Positions 27,157-35,499 of a DNA stretch of 64,000 nt are shown piece after piece. The notes under the pieces are model-generated. The model saw only the letters and a list, made by a program, of their open reading frames with translations. It had not been told where the DNA came from and did no database searches. This DNA comes from an uncultured Faecalicatena sp. Its GTDB lineage: Bacteria > Bacillota > Clostridia > Lachnospirales > Lachnospiraceae. Positions within the stretch are counted from its first letter, which is position 1. The number at the start of each line of letters is the position of its first letter. Both the position numbers and the translations under genes were made by a program. Location of the stretch: contig CABTYO010000007.1 in assembly GCA_902489075.1 (NCBI GenBank), forward strand, positions 17,432-81,431, in the 5' to 3' direction.

Positions 27157-27858
27157 ATGGCTCCTGTCAGAAGCTATACAAACTGGAACAGCAGAACAAG
27201 TGATAATAAAAAACAAATAGAGCCTTACCGCAAATACTTTTTTATCTGCGAGGGTGCTAATACTGAAACCTGGTATTTCAAGAAACTGATTGATCTTAGG
27301 AAAACATTAAATATTCATCCATTAATAGACATTCGGTTATTGGAAAAAACAGAAGGGGACAGAGACATAAGTTATCCGAAGAAGCTGATTGCATTTGCAG
27401 AAAAGCAGAAAGAAAATCGGGAAATTGCATTTGATAAAGAACGGGATAAAATGGTGATTGTATTCGATGCAGATATTTTTGAGGATAAAGTGCAGGATTA
27501 TGATGAACTGGTTTCAATAGGTGAAAAGGAAAATATTCTGGCAGTTACAAATCCGGCATTTGAATTATTTCTTTTACTCCATTTTGAAAATTCTTATGAA
27601 CAGGATATAGTTCCTAATGCCAAAAGGATTATTAAAAATGAGAAGGAAGGGAATCAAACCTTTGTTTATCAGCTGTTATTACAGAAAACAGGGATGAATT
27701 CAAAGAAAAATTCAAAAATTGGGGAGCTGGCGGCAAATGTAGATACTGCTATTCTTCAGGAAAAGAAAATGAATCAGGATATTCATAATTGTAAAGGAAA
27801 GATTACCTGTAACATAGGAGCGGTTATCGAGAGTATCAGGAATGATGATGGAAAATAA
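27157..27858 (+). CDS. RloB/AbiLii-like TOPRIM-fold protein
   Basis: The 233-residue protein follows the ATPase by 2 bp. It shows the RloB pattern: FFICEGANTETWYF with the conserved Glu (residue 32), IVFDADIFED with a DxD-like pair (Asp104, Asp106), and NPAFELFLLLHFEN (132-145). Glu plus DxD is the TOPRIM metal-binding set, so a metal-dependent nuclease or ligase-like effector is likely, controlled by the ATPase. Family role: in AbiL and related two-gene systems the pair halts phage growth, probably by killing or arresting the host. The actual target is unknown. Confidence 0.8.
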   Translation: MAPVRSYTNWNSRTSDNKKQIEPYRKYFFICEGANTETWYFKKLIDLRKTLNIHPLIDIRLLEKTEGDRDISYPKKLIAFAEKQKENREIAFDKERDKMVIVFDADIFEDKVQDYDELVSIGEKENILAVTNPAFELFLLLHFENSYEQDIVPNAKRIIKNEKEGNQTFVYQLLLQKTGMNSKKNSKIGELAANVDTAILQEKKMNQDIHNCKGKITCNIGAVIESIRNDDGK

Positions 27859-27903
27859 TAATAGAAAAAAGGATTCCACAAAGAACTAGGGTGAATTCTA
27901 CAT

Positions 27904-27950
27904 AGCAGGATGTTTTTCAAGACTAAACATGAAAAACACCCTGCTTTTTT
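27904..27950 (+). terminator. Intrinsic terminator after the RloAB-like pair
   Basis: AGCAGGATGTTTTTCA (27904-27919) pairs with TGAAAAACACCCTGCT (27930-27945) with one mismatch, followed by TTTTT. It closes the pair as its own unit. Confidence 0.88.
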
Positions 27951-28080
27951 GACGTATCTAAGACTGTGAAGCAGATTTCGAATCCCCATACAAAATATCA
28001 CAAAATTGTGACATTGAATGTGCCTCAAATGAGACATTGCCTTGTTATCCTGTTATTGAGAGAAGCAAGGAGGCAGCGGT

Positions 28081-30690
28081 ATGAGCGCAAATAAAATAAA
28101 AACAAAAATGTTGAATCTTCTGGCGCAGCGAAGTTTTAAAGCCAGCAGGATGCGGAATCTGATCGCAGTGCTGGCAATTATGCTCACTACGATTCTGTTC
28201 ACAACGGTGACAACGACAGGCATGGGGGCCATGGATTCTATGCAGCTGACCATGCAGATGCAAAAAGGAAGCAGATCGGATGGTGATCTGCGCAATATGA
28301 CAAAGGAACAGTTTACGGCATTAAAGGATGCAGATTTTATAGAAAAATACGGACTGCGGATGCCGGTCGGATTTCTGACGAATACGGTAAGACACAATGT
28401 GGAACTGGACGTCATGGATGAGACGCAGGCGGAGCTGACCTTCTGTAATCCAAGCCACGGGAAGATGCCTGCTGCGGCAGATGAAATCGTCGCTTCTGAC
28501 CTGGCGATCCGTGAACTGGGTGCGGAGCCAAAGGTGGGAGCAGAGGTTACAGTCGAATTCACTGTACATGGGCAGCAGTACAGCCTTCCACTGGTCGTCT
28601 CAGGCTGGTATCCTGCATACAATGACCAGACCAGCGTGATGGTTGCCGGGAAGGCCTTTACAGAAGCCCATCCGGAAATATTTGAATTTACTTATCCCCA
28701 GGACAGGGAGATTGCAGGAACTTATTTCTCTGATTTTACGGCAAAAAGTATAGTTGGCCTGAATGACAAAATGTATGACTGGATACGCAGTGCAGGCGGA
28801 GAACCAGAAGATCAGAACGCGGATAATTATGTGCCGGGAGTCATCAATGGCATGACCAATCCAGCGCTGGACAAAAGTACCATCGCAACAGGAGCAGCGT
28901 TTATTATATTATTTACCTTCTGTGGTTACCTGTTAATCTATAACGTATTTGATATTGCCGTGATGCAGGAAATCAAGCGCTACGGTCTTTACAGAACAGT
29001 AGGCATGAGCAAAAAGCAGGTCAGGCATCTGATCAACCGGCAGGCATTGTGGCTTTCCTGCATTGGGATTCCCCTGGGCCTGGCAGTCGGATATCTGGTC
29101 GGAAAGGCTGCACTTCCGGTGGTCATGAATGTCTTATCTGTAGAATATGAGAATATTTCTGTCAGCGTTTCGCCATCACCGGTGATTTTTATAGCTTCCG
29201 CAGTGTTCGCAGCTTTTACAGTGTTCTTAAGTACCAGGAAACCAGTGCGTGTGGCAGCCAGTATTCCTCCGATCGAGGCGTTTCGGTATGTAGAAAATGC
29301 AGCAGGGAAACGCACGAAAAAGAGAAGTACAACAGGGGCCAGGATTCCCCGTCTGGCAATGTCTAATCTGGGACGGAATAAACGCCGCACTGCATTTATC
29401 ATCGTATCTTTAATGCTCTGTGTGACATTACTTAACTGCGTCGGAATCGCAGCACTCAGCCTGGATGTGGAGAAGCAGGTAAACTACAATATCCGTACAG
29501 ACTTTGCAGTTGTCAATGCTGTCAGCACCAACGGACAGAAAGGATTTACCATGCGCACACAGGCACTGAGCCAGGAAACGATGGATGAGATCAAGGCACA
29601 GCCGGGTGTGGAGAACGGTGCAGCAGTATATAAGAATACGATAGAAGATACCAATGTAACCTATGATTTTGGAATCCATCCCACAAAAGATCCTTATGTG
29701 GATGAAAGAACCGGTCTGACATATGCAGCAACAGAAGAATATTACTGGTTTTCGCTGGGAGATGATAAGCGGCCGATGTGTAATGTATACGGTATGGAGG
29801 AAACTTCCATAGCACGGATGGATATACAGGAGGGGGAGCACGATCCCCATACACTTTATGAAAAAATGTTAAATGGTGAAGGTGTACTGGTCGGAGTAGG
29901 GGCTGACCGCAAGGATATGAGTATTGGAAAGGATGCGGACTTTGTAGATGTGGGAGATGTCATTACCGTATATCAGGACGGACAGCTGGCAAAGGAACTG
30001 CCCGTATTGGCAAAGGCGGCGCTAAATGGGGATGATATGGAGATTGGCTACACTCTGAATGGTCCGAACCTGGTAGGCGGCGACGGTCTTTACCTTTATT
30101 TTCCGACCAGTGTCTATCAGGAGTTATACGAGGAACCTGCAGTCTATAAATATTCTTTTGATGTGGAAGAATCAGAACGCCAGAATATGACGGCTTTCCT
30201 GAAAAAGTATATGAAAGAAGTAGATCCCAACATCAATTATGCATCCGCCGAGAGGGCACGTGAAAGTGCTGAGACGACGCGTACGATGATTCATTTTGTC
30301 GGTGGATTGATCGGGGCGATCTTTGGAATCGCCGGGGTACTTAACCTGCTCAATACTGTGATTACCACGATCCTGGCCCGCCGTCACGAATTTGCCACCA
30401 TGCAGAGTCTGGGAATGACGGATAAACAGCTCACCAGAATGATGATATGTGAGAGTGTCTACTATGCACTGGGAGCCTGCGGGATTGGTCTGCTCCTGTC
30501 CGTGGTGTTGGGATACACAATGGTTAAAATCCTGTTGGGGAGTGTGTGGTATTTTACCTTCCAGTTTACTCTGGTTCCGGCATTGCTTGTATCCGCCCTG
30601 CTGATCATCGTGGCCGCAATTGTGCCAGTCACAGCACTGAAAATGTTTAACAAGGGCAGTATCGTGGAAAAGCTGCGGGTTGCTGAATAA
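28081..30690 (+). CDS. FtsX-domain ABC permease, second two-repeat protein
   Basis: The 869-residue permease has the same two-repeat build as the one at 23056: helix 1 near 25-45, an external domain, three helices from about 265 to 390 (IIYNVFDIAVMQEIKRYGLYR-type core), then a second set from about 440 with helices near 740-860 (NLLNTVITTILARRHEFATMQ core). The gene order is reversed relative to the first module, with permease before ATPase, and there is no kinase. It may belong to the same regulon as the first module. GCAAGGAGG precedes the ATG. Confidence 0.88.
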   Translation: MSANKIKTKMLNLLAQRSFKASRMRNLIAVLAIMLTTILFTTVTTTGMGAMDSMQLTMQMQKGSRSDGDLRNMTKEQFTALKDADFIEKYGLRMPVGFLTNTVRHNVELDVMDETQAELTFCNPSHGKMPAAADEIVASDLAIRELGAEPKVGAEVTVEFTVHGQQYSLPLVVSGWYPAYNDQTSVMVAGKAFTEAHPEIFEFTYPQDREIAGTYFSDFTAKSIVGLNDKMYDWIRSAGGEPEDQNADNYVPGVINGMTNPALDKSTIATGAAFIILFTFCGYLLIYNVFDIAVMQEIKRYGLYRTVGMSKKQVRHLINRQALWLSCIGIPLGLAVGYLVGKAALPVVMNVLSVEYENISVSVSPSPVIFIASAVFAAFTVFLSTRKPVRVAASIPPIEAFRYVENAAGKRTKKRSTTGARIPRLAMSNLGRNKRRTAFIIVSLMLCVTLLNCVGIAALSLDVEKQVNYNIRTDFAVVNAVSTNGQKGFTMRTQALSQETMDEIKAQPGVENGAAVYKNTIEDTNVTYDFGIHPTKDPYVDERTGLTYAATEEYYWFSLGDDKRPMCNVYGMEETSIARMDIQEGEHDPHTLYEKMLNGEGVLVGVGADRKDMSIGKDADFVDVGDVITVYQDGQLAKELPVLAKAALNGDDMEIGYTLNGPNLVGGDGLYLYFPTSVYQELYEEPAVYKYSFDVEESERQNMTAFLKKYMKEVDPNINYASAERARESAETTRTMIHFVGGLIGAIFGIAGVLNLLNTVITTILARRHEFATMQSLGMTDKQLTRMMICESVYYALGACGIGLLLSVVLGYTMVKILLGSVWYFTFQFTLVPALLVSALLIIVAAIVPVTALKMFNKGSIVEKLRVAE

Positions 30691-30753
30691 TCGCGGAACA
30701 ATTGCAAAATGGAAATCTCCGGTGAGAAGTGGGAAGGAAAGAAAATGCCAAAT

Positions 30754-30781
30754 AGGAAGATGTAATGAGGAAGATGTAATG
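30754..30781. repeat. Perfect 14-bp tandem duplication
   Basis: AGGAAGATGTAATG occurs twice in direct succession (30754-30767, 30768-30781) in the 124-bp gap between permease and ATPase. Each copy ends with an ATG preceded by AGGAAG, so the duplication creates spurious start-like signals. Confidence 0.95.
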
Positions 30782-30814
30782 AATAGGTTGATGGAAAATC
30801 AGGAGGATATGAGA

Positions 30815-31483
30815 ATGAGTACAATCTTACAGACCAGAGGACTGAAAAAATATTATGGGAAAGGGGAAACAGAAGTACACGCTCTGGATGGCGTGGATCT
30901 GCAGATTGAACGCGGAACCTTCGTGGCAGTCGTAGGGACCAGTGGAAGTGGAAAATCCACACTGCTGAATATGCTGGGCGGTCTGGACCGTCCTACCAGC
31001 GGAAAAGTAACAATCGACGGAGAAGAATTATCAAAGCTGAACGATGAGCAGCTTACGGTATTCAGGCGTAAAAGGATCGGATTTATCTTCCAGAATTATA
31101 ACCTGATCCCGACTCTGAATGTATGGGAGAACATTATTTTCCCGATTACACTGGATGGACAGAAGCCGGATAAAAAGTTTATCATGAATGTTGCTAAAAT
31201 GCTGGGACTGGATGGCAAACTGGACAGCCTGCCGAATAACCTGTCAGGCGGGCAGCAGCAGCGTGTGGCAATCGCCAGGGCACTTGCGTCAAAGCCGGCC
31301 ATCGTGCTTGCCGATGAGCCGACCGGTAACCTGGATACCAGGACCAGTGATAACGTGGTGGGACTGTTAAAGACCACCAGCCGGGAGTTCCATCAGACCG
31401 TCGTAATGATCACGCATAACCCGGAGATCGCACAGATGGCGGACTATATCGTGCGGATTGAGGATGGGAAAATCGTGATGTAG
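30815..31483 (+). CDS. ABC transporter ATPase, MacB/LolD type
   Basis: I choose the ATG at 30815, 8 bases after AGGAGG (30801-30806); in-frame codons further upstream lack this spacing. The 222 residues hold Walker A GTSGSGKSTLLN, Q-loop FQNYNLIPTLNVWENI, signature LSGGQQQRVAIARALA, Walker B VLADEPTGNLD and MITHN. It is a close relative of the ATPase at 22378. It powers the permease encoded directly upstream. Confidence 0.92.
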   Translation: MSTILQTRGLKKYYGKGETEVHALDGVDLQIERGTFVAVVGTSGSGKSTLLNMLGGLDRPTSGKVTIDGEELSKLNDEQLTVFRRKRIGFIFQNYNLIPTLNVWENIIFPITLDGQKPDKKFIMNVAKMLGLDGKLDSLPNNLSGGQQQRVAIARALASKPAIVLADEPTGNLDTRTSDNVVGLLKTTSREFHQTVVMITHNPEIAQMADYIVRIEDGKIVM

Positions 31484-31497
31484 TAGATAAATCATGG

Positions 31498-31689
31498 GCT
31501 GACGGGTACGCTCCTGAGGCTGCAAAATTAAAAAGCAGTCCAATAAAAGCTGGCGGTATACCAGTGGGGGTAAAGAAAACATTTGTGCTTGGATCAGTCC
31601 AGGAGGGGGATTCTGTAACCATCCTATATGATGAAAAGAATCCCCAAAAAGCAGTTATATCTGGAAATGATGGTCTGATGACAGGCTAA
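31498..31689 (+). pseudogene. DUF3592-like protein, C-terminal remnant
   Basis: An open frame without a start codon encodes about 63 residues ending at TAA 31687-31689. It contains KKTFVLGSVQEGDSVTILYD then EKNPQKAVI, the pattern of the short beta domain in DUF3592 membrane proteins (GdxVxVxYdPxNP). The N-terminal membrane helix and beginning are missing, removed at the junction with the ATPase stop at 31483. The call is by motif. Confidence 0.45.
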
Positions 31690-31752
31690 AATACCTGTTA
31701 ATATTTATGCAGGAGATTTAAGTCTTGAAATTAAGTAACGAAGTAAAATAAT

Positions 31753-31803
31753 GAGGCATGAGTAAATGATGAATTGAAAGATCATTTACTCATGCCTCTT
31801 TTG
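31753..31803. terminator. 18-bp perfect hairpin terminator, convergent
   Basis: GAGGCATGAGTAAATGAT (31753-31770) pairs perfectly with ATCATTTACTCATGCCTC (31781-31798), then TTTTG. It sits between the plus-strand ABC genes and the minus-strand reductase. Its core is nearly identical to the terminator at 35398. Confidence 0.88.
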
Positions 31804-31840
31804 TATGTAGAGGTTCTGCCTCTATGTTTACTACAATTTT

Positions 31841-33829
31841 TTAGATATTATTCGCAACCTCAAATGCATCCCAGATTCCGTACATGATATTGGAAACATT
31901 CTTTGCATCGCCGAGCAGGTACAGTTCCGGTATCTCGAACTGAAGCTCCTCATACAAGGAATTTTCTGACTGATAGCCGACTGCCAGGATTACGCTGTCT
32001 GTTTCCAGTGTCTGCCCATTATCCAGGGTCAGGCTGGTATCCTTAAAGGAGACGGCTTTCGCACCAGTAATAACATCGACGTGATGGAAAGGAATCAGCC
32101 GTTCCAGCATTTCCTTATTGGATGCGCAGAGTGGTCCATTCACGGCAAGCAGTTTATCAAGCGCTTCTACGATAGTGACTTTTTTGCCATGCTGTGCAAG
32201 ATGGAGCGCAGTTTCGCATCCCACAAGCCCACCGCCGATTATGGTCACGCGTTCACCAGCATCGACTTTTTCAAGCAGGACTTCTTCTGCAGAATAGGTA
32301 TGTTCATCATTTCCAAATGAAAACAGTTTTGGAGCAGAGCCTGTTGCGATGAGTACGGTATCATAGTTCCCACTTCGCACCATGTCACTTGTCACAGCTG
32401 TATTCAAGTGGACCTCTACACCCAGTTCATTCAGTGTATATGCGTACCAGTCTGCAAGTGCGATATCATCCTCTTTGAAAGCAGGTGCGCCTCCCGGGAG
32501 CAGGTTCCCGCCCAGACGTTCTGATTTTTCAAATAAGACTGGCTTGTGTCCGCGTAAGCTTAATACCCTTGCGGCTTCACAGCCTGCGACACCGCCGCCC
32601 ACGATCATCACGGTCTTAGGTTTCAGAATCGGGCGGTAAGCCATATCCTGTTCTCTGGCTGCCTGTGGATTGACGGCGCAGTTCAGCCCGGAGTAGGAAG
32701 CGACTCTTCCCATGCAGCCTTCCTGACAGGAAATACAGGGACGGATGGAAGCGCATTTTCCACTTCTGAGCTTGTTCACATAATCAGGATCGGCAAGCAG
32801 CGGACGTCCAAGGCTGATAAAATCAGTCTCCTTGTTTTCCAGGGCTTCCAGAGCCATATCCGGGTTGTCCATTCTTCCGGCGCAGATGACCGGGACGTTC
32901 ACGGTATCCTTCACCATCCTGGCGTATGGACGGTACAGCCCTTTCTTCTGGTACATCGGTGGATGTGACCACCACCAGGAGTCGTAAGATCCCACATCGA
33001 CATCCAGTGCATCATAGCCGTATGCAACCAGTAATTCGGCTGCCTTGAGACCTTCCTCAATGTCACGCCCCTTCTCTTCAAATTTTTCTCCCGGAAGAGC
33101 ACCGTCCCGAAGCCCTTTAATAAAGCTTTTCGGGGAAAAACGCAAGGTGACAGGGAAGTCCTTTCCACAGCGGTTTTTAATTTCTTCCACGATTTCTTTT
33201 GCAAAACGCAGTCTGTTCTCAAGAGAACCGCCGTATTCATCGGTCCTGTGGTTGAATAATGAAATGACAAACTGGTCGATCAGATAGCCTTCGTGTACGG
33301 CATGGATCTGGCATCCGTCAAAACCGCCTCTTTTTGCATTCACTGCGGCGTCTCCAAAAGATTTTACAATCTTATGTATCTCATCAACGGTCAGTTCACG
33401 GCAGGTCTTGTCAAGCCATCTGTGCTGGATCGGGCTTGGTGCGACCGGAGGGTATTCGCCGATATTGGTAGGGATTGTCACCCGTCCGAACCCGCCGGAC
33501 ATCTGTAAAAATATTTTCGCACCATACGCGTGGACGCGTTCTGTCATTTCCTTGCTGGAACGGACGAAAGCTACTGGATTATGTGTCGGGGAAGCAACCG
33601 CACCAAGTCCGTGTTCCTCGACTTCATCATCGACAAAGGTGACTCCGGTAATAATCAGTCCGGTGCCGCCCTTTGCACGCATCGTGTAGTACTCTTTACC
33701 GCGTTCGTTCCATCCGCCGAGTGCATCACTGAGTCCCAATGGTCCCATGGGAGCCATGACGAAACGGTTCTTTACCGTGACATTGCCGATCTGCATCGGG
33801 GTAAAGAGTTTCTGGTATTTACTGTTCAT
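31841..33829 (-). CDS. Old Yellow Enzyme-type enoate reductase (FMN, 4Fe-4S, FAD)
   Basis: The 662-residue enzyme has an FMN-binding TIM barrel (1-~350, with FVMAPMGP, the HAVH pair at 176-179, ISLGRPLLADPD), a 4Fe-4S cluster (Cys365, 368, 372, 384), and a C-terminal FAD/NAD module (GGGVAGCEAAR near 411; GGGLVGCETALH). This is the architecture of 2,4-dienoyl-CoA reductase, BaiCD/BaiH and cinnamate reductases of gut anaerobes, which reduce C=C bonds next to a carbonyl with NAD(P)H. The start follows AAAGGAGG. It is divergent from a MerR gene that probably controls it. The substrate is not predictable. Confidence 0.9.
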   Translation of the reverse strand: MNSKYQKLFTPMQIGNVTVKNRFVMAPMGPLGLSDALGGWNERGKEYYTMRAKGGTGLIITGVTFVDDEVEEHGLGAVASPTHNPVAFVRSSKEMTERVHAYGAKIFLQMSGGFGRVTIPTNIGEYPPVAPSPIQHRWLDKTCRELTVDEIHKIVKSFGDAAVNAKRGGFDGCQIHAVHEGYLIDQFVISLFNHRTDEYGGSLENRLRFAKEIVEEIKNRCGKDFPVTLRFSPKSFIKGLRDGALPGEKFEEKGRDIEEGLKAAELLVAYGYDALDVDVGSYDSWWWSHPPMYQKKGLYRPYARMVKDTVNVPVICAGRMDNPDMALEALENKETDFISLGRPLLADPDYVNKLRSGKCASIRPCISCQEGCMGRVASYSGLNCAVNPQAAREQDMAYRPILKPKTVMIVGGGVAGCEAARVLSLRGHKPVLFEKSERLGGNLLPGGAPAFKEDDIALADWYAYTLNELGVEVHLNTAVTSDMVRSGNYDTVLIATGSAPKLFSFGNDEHTYSAEEVLLEKVDAGERVTIIGGGLVGCETALHLAQHGKKVTIVEALDKLLAVNGPLCASNKEMLERLIPFHHVDVITGAKAVSFKDTSLTLDNGQTLETDSVILAVGYQSENSLYEELQFEIPELYLLGDAKNVSNIMYGIWDAFEVANNI

Positions 33830-33898
33830 GTGATCCTCCTTTTGATCCTTCTGCCTGTAAAAATGTATATTGTTGTTTCAGCAGCAGGTTTTCTTTGT

Positions 33899-33904
33899 TA
33901 TAAT
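33899..33904 (+). promoter_or_regulatory. Possible -10 box of the merR-type gene
   Basis: TATAAT at 33899-33904 lies 51 bp before the MerR start; a TTGTTT at 33873-33878 is a 20-bp-spaced -35 candidate. The position next to the operator would let MerR affect its own transcription. Confidence 0.35.
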
Positions 33905-33907
33905 GGA

Positions 33908-33938
33908 ATCATAAACCCTGTATCAAGTACAGAGTCAA
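33908..33938 (-). promoter_or_regulatory. MerR-type promoter/operator for the reductase
   Basis: On the minus strand TTGACT (33933-33938) and TATGAT (33908-33913) are separated by 19 bp, too long for normal use and typical of MerR-activated promoters. The spacer holds the palindrome CTGTA-TCAAG-TACAG (33918-33932), where MerR dimers twist DNA to realign the boxes. Confidence 0.85.
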
Positions 33939-33955
33939 TACAGAGAGGGAAAATT

Positions 33956-34756
33956 ATGAAAATAAATGAATTATCCAGGATTTCACAGGTGAATCCTGAA
34001 ACGATCCGCATGTACCGGACAAAAGGATTCTTAAGGCCTTCTGTGAATCCGTTGAATGGTTATTATGACTATACACTAAAGGATATGGTGAACCTGCTTT
34101 TCATCCGCAGACAGAGGGGATGCAGTATCTCACTGCAGGATATTGACAAAATGTACCACTTTGAAAGCCTTCGGGAGCTGATGGATGACTATGAAAATGC
34201 AATCGGGCAGATCGATCAGGAGATTGCGGCACTGCTTGAAAAACGGAAGGCTCTTCTCATCACGCAGGAACATCTGGCTTCCTGCGTCAGCATTTCATCG
34301 GATGTGAAGGAGATCCAGGTGGAAGATGGGCGGTATGATTATTATCTGCTGGATGAAGAGCATGCTCCTGACATACAATGCTGGATGCAGCACATGGAAC
34401 AGTTTGTCGTCTGCCTGCGGATTGAGCCTGAGATGCTTAGAGCAAAAGAGACTCCTGAATGTATTCCCCTGAAAACAGGAATCGGGACCTATCAGGGACT
34501 GCTCAGGAAATGCGGCCTGCGAGTTCCTGACGGGGCAGTCTACTGTCCGCCGGGAAGATTCCTCACTTCGATCATTGAACTGGATCAGCTGGATTGTATC
34601 CCTGCGGACGATATGCAGCCGCTGAAAGAATATGCGAAAAGGAAGGGGCTTCGCATTATTGGGGAAAGCACCGCATTTTTAATCCGGGTCAACCATACGA
34701 AGGAGAAAGAGAGTTTTGTCTTTCGTCTGCGCATCCGAGTAGAAGAGGGCAGATAA
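33956..34756 (+). CDS. MerR-family regulator with GyrI-like effector domain
   Basis: The start is the ATG at 33956 after GAGAGGG, giving MKINELSRISQV; an upstream in-frame extension is antisense to the reductase and rejected. The 266 residues comprise a MerR winged helix (NPETIRMYRTKGFLRP, YYDYTLKDMVNLLFIR), a dimer coiled coil (~70-110), and a C-terminal domain of ~150 residues like BmrR/GyrI ligand-binding folds. It is divergent from the enoate reductase, with a 19-bp-spacer operator between them. It likely activates the reductase when it binds a hydrophobic ligand. Confidence 0.88.
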   Translation: MKINELSRISQVNPETIRMYRTKGFLRPSVNPLNGYYDYTLKDMVNLLFIRRQRGCSISLQDIDKMYHFESLRELMDDYENAIGQIDQEIAALLEKRKALLITQEHLASCVSISSDVKEIQVEDGRYDYYLLDEEHAPDIQCWMQHMEQFVVCLRIEPEMLRAKETPECIPLKTGIGTYQGLLRKCGLRVPDGAVYCPPGRFLTSIIELDQLDCIPADDMQPLKEYAKRKGLRIIGESTAFLIRVNHTKEKESFVFRLRIRVEEGR

Positions 34757-34770
34757 CGTATTTTCGCACA

Positions 34771-34802
34771 ATGCCCCATATCCATAATGCCCCATATCCA
34801 TA
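34771..34802. repeat. Perfect 16-bp tandem duplication
   Basis: ATGCCCCATATCCATA occurs twice back to back (34771-34786, 34787-34802) just after the MerR stop. Confidence 0.95.
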
Positions 34803-34813
34803 GGACATTCTCG

Positions 34814-34836
34814 ACCCGTGCCCTGCGGGCGTGGGT
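34814..34836. repeat. GC-rich hairpin downstream of the MerR gene
   Basis: ACCCGTGCCC and GGGCGTGGGT flank a TGC loop and pair with two adjacent central positions imperfect. It has no T-run after it, so it is not a classical terminator; it may stabilise mRNA or be a small repeated palindrome. Confidence 0.5.
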
Positions 34837-34912
34837 ATCCCTATTGAACTCTGCCTGGTTGGAAAATGGTGTCATATCTTACAAGAAATCTCTGCCGAAA
34901 GGTGCTAAGCTT

Positions 34913-34987
34913 ATGGACGAAAAACCAACAAAGGAGTATAAGACATATGGAAACACAAAATCAAAAATGCGTGATGGTACTGGATGA
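34913..34987 (+). CDS. Possible 24-codon upstream ORF overlapping the DUF2000 start
   Basis: ATG at 34913 has AAAGGTG 8 bases upstream and encodes MDEKPTKEYKTYGN and ten more residues, ending 38 bp inside the DUF2000 gene in another frame. It could be a translated leader that affects DUF2000 expression, or chance. No homology is recognised. Confidence 0.25.
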   Translation: MDEKPTKEYKTYGNTKSKMRDGTG

Positions 34988-35369
34988 GGAACTGCCGCTG
35001 GGAATGCTTGCGAATACAGCCGGAATTATGGGAATCACCCTGGGAAAGCACATCCCGGAAGCGGTCGGTCCGGATGTTTGTGATAAAAGCGGAAAGGTAC
35101 ATCTGGGAATTATTGCATTTCCGGTACCGGTCCTGAAGGCTTCAAAAGAGAGAATCAGGGAGATCCGGGAGCAGCTTTATCAGCCCCAGTTTTCTGAACT
35201 GACTGTGGTAGATTTTTCGGATGTGGCACAAAGCTGTAATGTATATGAGGAATATATAGAAAAGGCTGCGGGAGTGGAAGAGAAGGACCATACGTACTTC
35301 GGAGTCGGAATCTGTGGAAATAAAAAGCTGGTCAACAAGCTGACCGGGAATCTGCCTCTGCTGAGATAA
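34947..35369 (+). CDS. DUF2000-family protein
   Basis: The start is the ATG at 34947, 10 bases after AAGGAG. The 140 residues show the DUF2000 pattern: CVMVLDEELPLGMLANTAGI, a middle with GIIAFPVPVLKA, and a C-terminal VDFSDVAQSCNVYEEY. Family members adopt a peptidyl-tRNA hydrolase 2-like fold, and function is unproven. No membrane or export signal is present. The gene may be in the same transcript as MerR, since no terminator with a T-tract lies between them. Confidence 0.8.
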   Translation: METQNQKCVMVLDEELPLGMLANTAGIMGITLGKHIPEAVGPDVCDKSGKVHLGIIAFPVPVLKASKERIREIREQLYQPQFSELTVVDFSDVAQSCNVYEEYIEKAAGVEEKDHTYFGVGICGNKKLVNKLTGNLPLLR

Positions 35370-35397
35370 AGACAGAGAAATAGAAGGAAGAGAAGGG

Positions 35398-35447
35398 CAT
35401 GAGTCAATGATGCAGAAATATTTGCGTGATTTACTCATGTTCTTTTT
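35398..35447 (+). terminator. Intrinsic terminator after the DUF2000 gene
   Basis: CATGAGTCAATGATGCA (35398-35414) pairs with TGCGTGATTTACTCATG (35423-35439), with two mismatches and one wobble, followed by TTCTTTTT. The arms resemble those of the hairpin at 31753. Confidence 0.85.
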
Positions 35448-35499
35448 GTTTTAGAATTATATAATGCACCTGTACAACGACGAAGGGAGAGAAAGAAAA

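Noticed and set aside
27034..27216. A hidden antitoxin gene across the RloA/RloB junction on the minus strand
   Set aside because: The 60-codon frame has no ribosome site or recognised motif and simply mirrors the end of the ATPase gene.
33530..33955. An N-terminal extension of the MerR frame back to 33530
   Set aside because: The extension is antisense to the reductase gene, crosses the divergent promoter and has no ribosome site; the ATG at 33956 gives the canonical MerR start.
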